Below are positions 1 to 8,809 of a stretch of 64,000 bases of DNA, one piece after another; positions within the stretch are counted from its first letter, which is position 1, and each line of letters starts with the position of its first letter. A program made the position numbers and the translations under genes. Source of the stretch: CAXBBB01 sp963793245. Lineage in GTDB: Bacteria > Bacteroidota > Rhodothermia > Rhodothermales > BA12. The stretch covers positions 186,001 to 250,000 of the forward strand of contig CAWBZG010000003.1 of assembly GCA_963793245.1 (NCBI GenBank). The letters are read 5' to 3'. The notes below the pieces were generated by a model. That model was not told the DNA's origin. It searched no databases and saw only the letters and a list, made by a program, of their open reading frames with translations.

Positions 1-122
1 AGCATCGGTCGGAGAAGAGGCGGACTCTAAAATACCGCCTCGCCTTGCGCCAGCGCTCATCTCGCTCGCACAGCCTCCCAACTCACCGCGTCAGCCTATC
101 CACCATAATCGAGAGTTTGCTA

Positions 123-212
123 TCACGCCTCCGCCTTCTTCTGCTCGGCCAGCGCATTGATCTAATCGCGTAGGTCAGCGGCGCATTCTGCCCTGTGCGT
201 CATTTGGACGGC
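123..212 (-). pseudogene. Decayed remnant of a uvrB 3' end (UVR motif)
   Basis: On the minus strand this stretch reads AVQMT, then ECAADLRD, a TAG stop, INALAEQKKAEA and a TGA stop. It aligns with the C-terminus of the intact uvrB at 2335-4401 (VVQMT ... ERAADLRDQIDAL...). Between VQMT and AADLRD the residues that form EMEEAAESLEF in the intact copy are mostly missing, and the Gln of LRDQI has become TAG. At the nucleotide level the copies are clearly related but diverged, so this is not a recent duplication. The hepT stop codon (200-202) lies inside this remnant in another frame. It marks the far edge of the accessory island that sits next to uvrB. I see nothing recognisable in bases 1-122. 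Confidence 0.75.
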
Positions 213-556
213 TCAATGGCAGCATCGATAATCGCTTGCACCTGCTCTCGGTAACGTGGCACGCTCTCTATAATCGTATCCCACAGCACGTCGAAGTCGA
301 GCGAGTCATAACCGTGAATCGTTCGGTTTCTGAGTTGAACAGCATCGCGCCAGTCAACGTCGGGATAGTCATGGCGCAGATCGTCGGAGATGCGGGTGGT
401 GGCCTCGCCCAGAATCAACAGCTGATGCAGAAGTGCAGATTGAGCAAGCGTTCCCTCGGTTCTGAACTCCTCCTCGCCACATTCCTGCGCGAAACGCGCG
501 ATCAGTTCGGCTGCACGCACGATGTCGTAGAGAGAAGCAAGATCACGCTCGGTCAT
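200..556 (-). CDS. hepT: HepT-like ribonuclease toxin (DUF86)
   Basis: A 118-aa HEPN-fold protein of the DUF86/HepT family. The HEPN catalytic signature RX4HXY is present as R76-NRTI-H81-G-Y83. In characterised MNT/HepT systems the toxin cleaves RNA and is silenced when the partner nucleotidyltransferase AMPylates the tyrosine of this motif; that function is inferred here from family membership. The start ATG overlaps the stop of the upstream mntA gene by 4 nt (ATGA), which implies translational coupling. The stop codon lies in the uvrB 3'-end remnant, so the gene ends exactly where the island meets the old uvrB sequence. Length is normal for the family and no defect is seen. Confidence 0.88.
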   Translation of the reverse strand: MTERDLASLYDIVRAAELIARFAQECGEEEFRTEGTLAQSALLHQLLILGEATTRISDDLRHDYPDVDWRDAVQLRNRTIHGYDSLDFDVLWDTIIESVPRYREQVQAIIDAAIEPSK

Positions 557-888
557 GAACTCGGGATCAATCTGCGCATCGACCGAAGGATGCTCGCTCG
601 GCGAATTGGGTTGCGGCTGCCGAGCACCCCTTTCCGGGTGAGGAGATCCACGGGGCGCTCGAAGATGGCGACCAACTCGTCTTCCATATCAAACAGATCC
701 GACATCGTGTAGCGTCGCACCTCGCGTTGGCCGAGCGTCACCATCACATCGGCGTCGCTGTCGGGACGAGCGTCGCCGCGAGCGAGCGAGCCGAAGAGCG
801 ACAAGTCGGCGATCTCCCACTTGCGACAGAACGCTTCGAGCGCTTGTTGCTGCTCGTCGGTAGGCTGGAAGGGCACTGGCTCGGACAT
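553..888 (-). CDS. mntA: MntA-like nucleotidyltransferase antitoxin
   Basis: A 111-aa minimal nucleotidyltransferase of the MNT family. The family signature GSX10DXD is complete: G33-S34, ten residues, D45-A-D47; these aspartates bind the catalytic metal. Its expected role is to AMPylate and so neutralise the HepT toxin encoded directly downstream with a 4-nt overlap. The C-terminus is rich in Arg and Ser. The gene is divergent from the broken Fic gene, leaving about 110 bp between them for promoters. The order antitoxin then toxin is typical of this module. The assignment is solid; the cellular trigger cannot be read from sequence. Confidence 0.88.
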   Translation of the reverse strand: MSEPVPFQPTDEQQQALEAFCRKWEIADLSLFGSLARGDARPDSDADVMVTLGQREVRRYTMSDLFDMEDELVAIFERPVDLLTRKGVLGSRNPIRRASILRSMRRLIPSS

Positions 889-996
889 GAGTGGAATACG
901 CCTTCGTTCGGCGCTGGTTGCCGTGGCGTCATCGTCTGCGCGTCGATCCGGTTGTCAGCGAAAGCGTACACTTGGGCAACCAACTGTACCTCCGGC

Positions 997-2004
997 ATGG
1001 ACTCCGCATCGCACTCGACTAGCCAACGCTCTCCAGCGCATCGACGCTCTCAACGCCGAGATCGACGCGCTCCGCCCACTGCCCGACGACGTACTTGGAC
1101 GAGCGATGCAGCGCCTGCGGTTGGAGTGGACGTATCACAGCAACGCGATCGAAGGCAACCGCTCGACTACGGCGAGACCCGCGCTCTGCTCTCCACGGCG
1201 TCACCGCGCACGGCAAGCCGCTGCGCGACCACCTCGACATCCAGCAGCACCGCGAGACCATCGACTACCTCGAAGCCTTCGTCCGCGCGGGCGAGCCGTT
1301 GACGCTCGCCGCGATTCGAGAGATGCACCGCACGCTGATGGGCGAGACGTACGAAATCACGAGCCGAAACCCCCGGCGGAGAACGCATCACGCGGACGGT
1401 CCGAGGCGGGCACTTCAAGGAGCATCCCAATCACGTACGCACGGCGACTGGCGAGATGCATTATTACGCGACGCCCGAAGAGACGCCTGCCAAAATGCAA
1501 GACCTGATGGACGCCTACACGAACTGGATGGTACAGATCGACAACGGCGAGGCGCACATCTTATCCGCAGCCGCAAGCCTTCATCACGGACTGGCCGAAA
1601 TCCACCCTTTCGCCGACGGCAACGGCCGCACCTCGCGCGTGCTGATGAACCTGCTCCTGATGCGCGCCGGATACCCACCTGCCGTCATCCGCAACGAGCG
1701 CCGCGACGCCTACTTCGGCGCCCTCGCCCAAGCCGACACGGGAGACGGCGAGCCATTCGCGCTATTCGTCGCCGAGGAGTTGGAGACGACGATGCAGTTG
1801 TACCTGCGCGCGCTGCGTGGAGAGCCGGACCCGGACGCGTTCAGTCGGCGAGTTGCTGTGTTGAAGAAGCAGGTCGAGGCTGCCGGTGAGCGCAGCCGAT
1901 TTGACCAAGAGAAGGCGGATGAATTGCTCGCTTCGTTTATTCTGCCCCTCGTTGCAGAAGCTCAGAAGCGAACGGATCTCCTAAAATCTATGTTTGGAGA
2001 CTAG
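997..2004 (+). pseudogene. Fic-family AMPylase, frameshifted
   Basis: Fragments of one Fic protein lie in successive reading frames. LANALQRIDALNAEIDAL...WTYHSNAIEGN (N-terminal domain) is in one frame to about 1160. LDYGETRALL is in a second frame to about 1190. HGVTAHGKPLRDH...GETYEITSRN is in a third to about 1370. TPGGERITRTVRGGHF... then runs to the stop at 2002-2004. The active-site motif HPFADGNGRTSR (HxFx[D/E]GNGRxxR) is intact, and SNAIEG fits the inhibitory-helix motif [S/T]xxxE[G/N]. The third shift falls in a run of five C at 1370-1374. The ATG at 997 is the best start but needs a further shift to join the N-terminal frame. Several shifts in one gene suggest true decay in a toxin-like gene rather than a single sequencing slip. 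The last 182 aa could still be made from ATG 1456. Confidence 0.85.
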
Positions 2005-2037
2005 CAATTTTTCGACTGATATGGCATCTACCAGGCC

Positions 2038-2220
2038 ATGACGAAGGCAGAATGGGCCTCTCCAAATGATGTTGCGGGCAGACCCTGGTACGAGTTTTAT
2101 CTCACAGTGGAGTTTCGCGAATTCAAACCTCAACCAGAGTTCTCAGCTGATATCGAACTATCAGTCGTGATCGAAGACTTTACCGTCACTGTCTCGCCGT
2201 CTCACGGCGAAACGACGTGA
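2038..2220 (+). CDS. Small hypothetical protein in the island
   Basis: A 60-aa ORF 33 bp after the Fic gene, starting MTKAEWASPND. It is acidic and rich in aromatic residues and alternating Val/Glu (YLTVEFREF, ELSVVIEDFTVTV), which would suit a small beta-rich protein. No family is recognised. The surrounding sequence (about 1.9-2.33 kb) is visibly less GC-rich than the flanking chromosome, in keeping with foreign origin. It could be a fragment of a larger lost gene. The 114 bp between its stop and uvrB hold nothing I can name. Confidence 0.35.
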   Translation: MTKAEWASPNDVAGRPWYEFYLTVEFREFKPQPEFSADIELSVVIEDFTVTVSPSHGETT

Positions 2221-2334
2221 GCACTACTACCGATGACATGCCCGGCCAGGCGCGATTGGTCAGCGCTTTGGATGAGTCTTTTTGAGCCAGTGCTGAAATC
2301 AATTGAGCAGCACGCTGCACTCGACAAGTAGTCA

Positions 2335-4401
<2,067 letters not shown>

Positions 4402-4545
4402 AGTCGGATCGTCGGTGGGCAAGCGGGGCAGCATAGACTACGCGGGTGCCAGCGTTATGTCGCGGGCCGATGGCAGACCGGACGTATCGTCTGCGTGAAC
4501 CTGCTCACGTCGTCGTCCGTGCAATCGCGAAACCTGTTGTCAGCT

Positions 4546-5145
4546 ATGCCGCCTCTCCAGACCGCTCCTCTCCTCGCCTCGGCGACGCGCCCGATCACTG
4601 TCGAAGAGTACCACGCGATGGGCGACGCGGGCGTCTTTCGCCTTGACGAGCGCGTCGAATTGCTTAACGGTCATCTCTTGCCTATGTCTCCCGTCGCCGG
4701 TCCGCACTTCGTCGTCACCAATCGTTTGAATCGCTTCTTTGGCGATCATAGAGCCGGGCGTTACCAAGTCAGCGTGCAAAATCCGGTGCGCTTGAATGAC
4801 CGCTCCGAACCCGAGCCGGACGTCGCATTGCTCCGGCCCGACTACGACGACGAGATCGCAGTCGCGGATGCATCTCATGTGCTGCTGCTGATCGAAGTGT
4901 CGGTGTCGACGCTAGAAAAGGACCGCGACTTGAAGCGCCCAAGCTATGCAGCGGCAGGCATCGAAGAGGTCTGGATCGTCGCGCCTGAAGGCCGCTACGT
5001 CGAAGTCGCCCGCGCGCCGCGTGATGGCGAGTACACCAGGATCGAGCGGTTCGATGTAAACGATGCGCGACCGCTCATTCCTCAAGCGCTGCCCAGTCTG
5101 CCACCGCTGGATCTGGCGACGCTGTTTCGGGGCATTGGCGAGTGA
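4546..5145 (+). CDS. Uma2-family (DUF820) endonuclease-like protein
   Basis: A 199-aa member of the Uma2/DUF820 family, which has a PD-(D/E)XK nuclease fold. The opening ITVEEYHAMGDAGVFRLDERVELLNGHLLPMSP is typical, and the core carries EPEPDVALL, LLLIEVSVSTLEKD and a downstream Lys (DLKRPSYAAAGIEEVWIV), which supply the acidic and lysine residues expected of the active site. The biological role of the family is not settled; such genes are multi-copy in some phyla and often look mobile. The frame is open far upstream, antisense to uvrB, but the ATG at 4546 matches the family start. Confidence 0.85.
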   Translation: MPPLQTAPLLASATRPITVEEYHAMGDAGVFRLDERVELLNGHLLPMSPVAGPHFVVTNRLNRFFGDHRAGRYQVSVQNPVRLNDRSEPEPDVALLRPDYDDEIAVADASHVLLLIEVSVSTLEKDRDLKRPSYAAAGIEEVWIVAPEGRYVEVARAPRDGEYTRIERFDVNDARPLIPQALPSLPPLDLATLFRGIGE

Positions 5146-5281
5146 GCACTAACCACGTCAGACGAGGGGCAGGCGTGAGGAAGATCGCAAGCAGTAGAGC
5201 ACAGCGCATGGGGCAGAAGCGTAACACCAAGCGAGACGCTTCGTAGGTCGACATTCTCGATTCCTTCCGATCCGCGCTACC

Positions 5282-6418
5282 ATGTCTCGCCTGTTCGCCT
5301 GCCTGCTCTTTCTGATCGCCGTTGCTCCAGCGTTCGCCCAAAGCCCGATCTACGTCGGCTTGAACGACAAAGGGCTGGACCGGGTGAATGGGGTCAGCGT
5401 CACGCTCTGGCGTTACGACTGGGACGGCATCAACGACGAGGACGTGCCGCTAGGACAGGTGCGCGGGCTGGCGCTGGGGCTGCCGCTCGCGTCGACGGGT
5501 GACTTGAGCGGATTGGGACTGGGCGCATTCGGAGTCATCTCGCGCAAAGACATCAACGGGCTGGCGCTGGGTGGACTCGCGGTCGTAGCGAACGACGACG
5601 TTCGAGGCATCAGCGTCGGCGGTTTGGCGACAGTCGCCGGTGGGTCGATGTCGGGATTAGGTGTTGGTGGGCTGTCTGTCGTTGCGGGAGACTCGTTTTC
5701 GGGAATCGGTGTGGCTGGATTGGCGCTCGTTGGGGGTGAGAGCCTCAAAGGGCTAGGGTTCGGCGGATTGGCCGTGGTGGGCGGTGAAGACGTACTCGGC
5801 GGTTTTGCGAGTCCACTGGGCGTGATCGCGGGGTCGAGGTTCGATGGCATCGGCGCGGGCGGAATGGGCGTCATCGTAGGCGAAAACGCCAACGGTCTAC
5901 TCGTCGGCGGACTGGGCGCGGTCGTCGGAGGCAGTCAGCGCGGATTGAGCATTGGCGGGCTGGGAACGGTCGTCGGCGAGGATCTGCGCGGGTTGAGCGT
6001 TGGAGGGGGCGGAGTCGTCGTCGGTGGCGACGTGACGTGGGGCGTGTCGATTGGCGGCTTGGGAACGGTGACGGGTGGCGAAATGCGCGGCTTCACGCTG
6101 GGCGGATTGGCAGCCATCGCGCCCGACCTGCGCGGAGTGGCGATGAGTGGAGGCGTCGTCTACGTGCCCGACGAGAAGAACTACGAATCCACAACAGACG
6201 ATGACGGCAACACGACGACGCGCCGGTGGAGCGAAGGCGGCAAGCTGAGCGGGCTAGCTATCGCCCCTGTCACGACGGTAAAAGGCACGCAGACCGGATG
6301 GTCCATCGGGTTGCTCAACTACGCCCGCAACCTGCGCGGCGTCCAGATCGGGCTGATCAACATTGCGCGTAACGGTGGACTGGCGACCGTCCTACCCCTA
6401 TTCAACAAAGGCCGATAG
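5282..6418 (+). CDS. LA_2272-like surface repeat protein
   Basis: A 378-aa exported protein. Residues 1-20 form a signal peptide ending AFA-QS. From about residue 55 to 285 the chain is built from some ten units of about 23 residues with the pattern GLxxGGLxVVxGxxxxG, each pairing Gly-Leu with a short hydrophobic strand; this strongly suggests a stacked beta-helix or flat beta-roll. The tail GWSIGLLNYARNLRGVQIGLINIARNG is typical of Bacteroidota/Leptospira-type surface repeat proteins (LA_2272 family, from memory). An acidic Thr/Asp loop near residue 295-315 breaks the repeats. The next gene starts 3 bp after the stop, so the two are probably co-transcribed. Function unknown; likely outer-surface. 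Confidence 0.75.
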   Translation: MSRLFACLLFLIAVAPAFAQSPIYVGLNDKGLDRVNGVSVTLWRYDWDGINDEDVPLGQVRGLALGLPLASTGDLSGLGLGAFGVISRKDINGLALGGLAVVANDDVRGISVGGLATVAGGSMSGLGVGGLSVVAGDSFSGIGVAGLALVGGESLKGLGFGGLAVVGGEDVLGGFASPLGVIAGSRFDGIGAGGMGVIVGENANGLLVGGLGAVVGGSQRGLSIGGLGTVVGEDLRGLSVGGGGVVVGGDVTWGVSIGGLGTVTGGEMRGFTLGGLAAIAPDLRGVAMSGGVVYVPDEKNYESTTDDDGNTTTRRWSEGGKLSGLAIAPVTTVKGTQTGWSIGLLNYARNLRGVQIGLINIARNGGLATVLPLFNKGR

Positions 6419-6421
6419 CGC

Positions 6422-6904
6422 GTGCCGTTTACGCCGTTTCACCTGGGGCCGGGCGCGTTGTGCAAAGCCGCACTCGGCCAGCGATTCAGCTTCCTCGTCT
6501 TCGGCGGCTCCCAAGTGCTGATGGACCTGGAGCCGGGCATCCGAATGGTGATGGGTACCGATCTGCTACACGGGCCGACGCATTCCATCGCGGGTGCGCT
6601 CGTCATCGGAGCCATCGCGACGCTGATCGGAAAGCCGATCTCCAACTTCGTGCTGCGCCTGCTGGCGCCTGACGCGCGGATGATCACGTGGACGGCGTCT
6701 GTCATCGGTGCGTTCGTCGGGACGCTATCGCACGTCGCCCTCGACGCCATCATGCACCGCGATATGGCACCGCTGTGGCCGTGGGCGGAAGCAAACGCGC
6801 TGCTTCGAATCGTCTCGGTCGACATGCTCCACGATCTGTGCCTGGTTGCAGGTGCGATTGGAGTCATCGGCTTGGCGGTGCGCAGGCTGGTGCAGGCGCG
6901 GTGA
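6422..6904 (+). CDS. YdjM-like integral membrane protein
   Basis: A 160-aa membrane protein with three to four hydrophobic segments, starting at a GTG 3 bp after the previous stop. The N-terminus MPFTPFHLGPGALCKAALG and scattered His/Asp residues (HGPTHSIAG, SHVALDAIMHRD, DMLHD) resemble the YdjM/'metal-dependent hydrolase' membrane family (PF04307-like), where histidines probably coordinate metal. Whether it has enzyme activity is unknown. The tight spacing with the surface repeat gene suggests a shared transcript. Confidence 0.65.
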   Translation: MPFTPFHLGPGALCKAALGQRFSFLVFGGSQVLMDLEPGIRMVMGTDLLHGPTHSIAGALVIGAIATLIGKPISNFVLRLLAPDARMITWTASVIGAFVGTLSHVALDAIMHRDMAPLWPWAEANALLRIVSVDMLHDLCLVAGAIGVIGLAVRRLVQAR

Positions 6905-6934
6905 GCGTTTCCCACACTCGTGCGTATGCTCGGC

Positions 6935-7483
6935 ATGTCCGATGCGCGCACGATCTATCTCACCGGCTTCATGGGCTGTGGCAAGAGCACGCTCGGGCCG
7001 ATAGCGGCGAACGTGATGGGGCGTGCGTTCTTCGACCTGGATGCTGAGATCGTCTCTCGCGCGGGTTGCTCCATCCCTACGATCTTCGAGCAGGAAGGTG
7101 AGGCCGGATTTCGAATGCGCGAGTCTGATGCGCTCTCCAACGTTGGAACGGATGCTCCCTCAGTCATCGCGCTAGGCGGCGGCGCGTTCGTGCAGCCCGA
7201 CAACGCACAGTGGCTTCTGCACAACGGACTCGTCGTCTACCTCCGTCTGCCGACTTCGACGCTAGCCGAGCGCTTGCTCCACTCTCCAACCCCGCGCCCA
7301 TTACTCTTCGGACCGGACGGAAATCGGCTGCCGGACGACGCGCTCCGTGCCAAAGTTCGCGCGCTCGTCGCCGAGCGAGAGCCGCAGTACAAACGGGCGC
7401 ATCTGACTGTCGATGTGGGCGATGTGCCTATCGGACAGGCAGTAGATCGACTCGTCGGCGCGCTTCGCAAGCGGCTGCGGTAG
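6935..7483 (+). CDS. aroK: Shikimate kinase
   Basis: Shikimate kinase phosphorylates shikimate at the 3-OH with ATP in the chorismate pathway. The sequence has the P-loop GFMGCGKST close to the N-terminus, the DLD motif that binds Mg2+ and shikimate (FFDLDAEI), the GGGAF motif, and the RPLLF lid segment. The ATG at 6935 (MSDARTIYLTG) places the P-loop as in the family; an ATG at 6926 and a GTG at 6920 are also in frame. The gene is convergent with the CAP lipoprotein gene, with 1 bp between the two stop codons. Confidence 0.93.
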   Translation: MSDARTIYLTGFMGCGKSTLGPIAANVMGRAFFDLDAEIVSRAGCSIPTIFEQEGEAGFRMRESDALSNVGTDAPSVIALGGGAFVQPDNAQWLLHNGLVVYLRLPTSTLAERLLHSPTPRPLLFGPDGNRLPDDALRAKVRALVAEREPQYKRAHLTVDVGDVPIGQAVDRLVGALRKRLR

Positions 7484-7484
7484 T

Positions 7485-8060
7485 CTATCGAGGGGCCAGG
7501 CTCTGCGTGATGAAGACGGTCGCGCCTTCGCCCGTCGCTATGCCGACGGCCTGCCCACCATAGACCGGGCTGAGCAGATTGGCGCGGTGGCTCGGACTCT
7601 GCATCCACATCGCGACAGCGTGACGGGCGATCTCCTCTTCGCTGCGCCAATCGACGACGTAGCGAACGGCTCCGTCCTGCTCGTGGCGCTCATAACTGCT
7701 GAATCGGTGCGCGAGGTACAGGTTTTCGCCCAAGTCGCGCTCTTCTAGCCCCGCTCTACGTCCGGCATCCTGTCCGCCGAAATCATGGGCAAAAAACCGC
7801 CCCGTCGACATCTGCTCGCTGTGTGCCCGCGCCGCTTCGGTCAGGCGGGGGACTTCGTTCAGTGAAGCGCGATTGTGCTGAGCGCGGACGGCGTTGACCT
7901 CGGCGAGAAGGGCGCGCTCCAACTGCACGTAGTCGAGCGGCGGAGGCATCAGTTCGGCGGCGACAGGATCCTGGTTGAGCAGGCGGTCAAGATCACTGCT
8001 AGGTGTTGTCGCGGCGCATCCGGTCAGGGCGAGGGCAAAGCAAAAGAGCAGCGTGCGCAT
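7485..8060 (-). CDS. CAP-domain (SCP/PR1-like) lipoprotein
   Basis: A 191-aa exported protein. The N-terminus has a lipobox (LALTGC, Cys15), so it should be a lipoprotein. From about residue 48 it follows the CAP/SCP fold: LLAEVNAVRAQH, LTEAARAHSEQM, FFAHDFGG, LGENLYL, and WMQSPSHRANLLSP, which carry the paired His/Glu cavity residues of bacterial CAP proteins. The cellular role of bacterial CAP proteins is uncertain; this one most likely faces the periplasm. It is divergent from the small membrane gene at 8410. Confidence 0.88.
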   Translation of the reverse strand: MRTLLFCFALALTGCAATTPSSDLDRLLNQDPVAAELMPPPLDYVQLERALLAEVNAVRAQHNRASLNEVPRLTEAARAHSEQMSTGRFFAHDFGGQDAGRRAGLEERDLGENLYLAHRFSSYERHEQDGAVRYVVDWRSEEEIARHAVAMWMQSPSHRANLLSPVYGGQAVGIATGEGATVFITQSLAPR

Positions 8061-8409
8061 GAGAAGGGACTTCGTTCAGCTCAAAATACGGTTTGATAAT
8101 CATTCGATAATACTACAGTAACATGAGATAGTGCCCCACCTATCGCATTGTGTTCGCTGCAGGTTGCCAGCGGCCTACTTGTCGCCCATTTGAGGACGTG
8201 CTACGGAATGAGGCTTCTACCCAATCTTCCGATCGCAGGTAGGTAGAGGACGACTCATGTATCCGGGCCTACTTTGCCTGGAGCAGGCTGAAGCCTTCAG
8301 TGTTATCGCAAGATTACCAGCCAGCAGAAAGGGTTTACCGTAACAGCTTCGTTTCGTTATTGAGGCTATGTTACCTTTATATTATGCAATCACGAAACGA
8401 GGAGCCGCC
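8061..8409. other. Divergent intergenic region
   Basis: About 350 bp between two divergent genes. It is more AT-rich than its surroundings near 8080-8120 and 8330-8400, as expected for two promoters. I could not assign a convincing Bacteroidota-type -33/-7 pair. A GAGGAG Shine-Dalgarno-like run (8398-8404) stands just upstream of the ATG at 8410 and is unusually good for this window. No ORF or RNA gene recognised. Confidence 0.5.
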
Positions 8410-8622
8410 ATGCACACCCTGTCCCAACACTACCACCAGCTGAACGTCACGACCCGACTGGTCGTCTCGATGCTGGTCGCTATGGCCCTTTGGAGCGTTG
8501 CGCTGGTCGTCATTTTGCCAGTTATCGGTGAGACCTTCTCGCCCGCCTGGATTTTGATCGGCCTTGCCATCGCGCCCTGGATCGCAGTCGACAGCGTCTT
8601 TCGACGTAAATCGTCGCTGTGA
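8410..8622 (+). CDS. Small two-span membrane protein
   Basis: A 70-aa protein beginning MHTLSQHYHQLNVTTR, with two hydrophobic spans (VVSMLVAMALWSVALVVILPV and AWILIGLAIAPWIAVDSVF) and a short basic tail. An in-frame ATG at 8368 would add 14 residues, but the ATG at 8410 is preceded by a GAGGAG ribosome-binding sequence at good spacing, so I prefer it. No family recognised. It stands alone between two minus-strand genes. The 130 bp after its stop contain nothing clear until the rho terminator hairpin. Confidence 0.6.
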   Translation: MHTLSQHYHQLNVTTRLVVSMLVAMALWSVALVVILPVIGETFSPAWILIGLAIAPWIAVDSVFRRKSSL

Positions 8623-8754
8623 GTCAATTGCACGGTACGCTTTGACGGCGGGCTGCACAGAGTGCGGCTCGCCGTTGTGCGTTTGATGAGCGGCTGGTTG
8701 TGAGGGCGCCGACGAGCAGGTAGAGGCGTGAGCAAATGCCTCGTCTGCCACACA

Positions 8755-8793
8755 ACAAAGCCCGGCAAGTCGAAGTGACCTGCCGGGCTTTGT
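8755..8793 (-). terminator. Intrinsic terminator hairpin after rho
   Basis: A perfect 13-bp stem: ACAAAGCCCGGCA (8755-8767) pairs with TGCCGGGCTTTGT (8781-8793). Above one A/C mismatch, GTC pairs with GAC, leaving a GAAGT loop. It lies 17 bp beyond the rho stop. The inner part (AAGTC, five bases, GACCT) recurs in the hairpin after ndk. Confidence 0.75.
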
Positions 8794-8809
8794 CTGGAGG
8801 GAAACGCGA

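Noticed and set aside
5450..6150. Regular ~69-bp DNA periodicity as a possible repeat array
   Set aside because: It is explained by the 23-residue protein repeats in the surface protein gene.
8061..8409. Bacteroidota-type -33/-7 promoter pairs in the divergent gap
   Set aside because: Partial TTTG and TAnnTTTG matches exist, but none with the right spacing; not better than chance.
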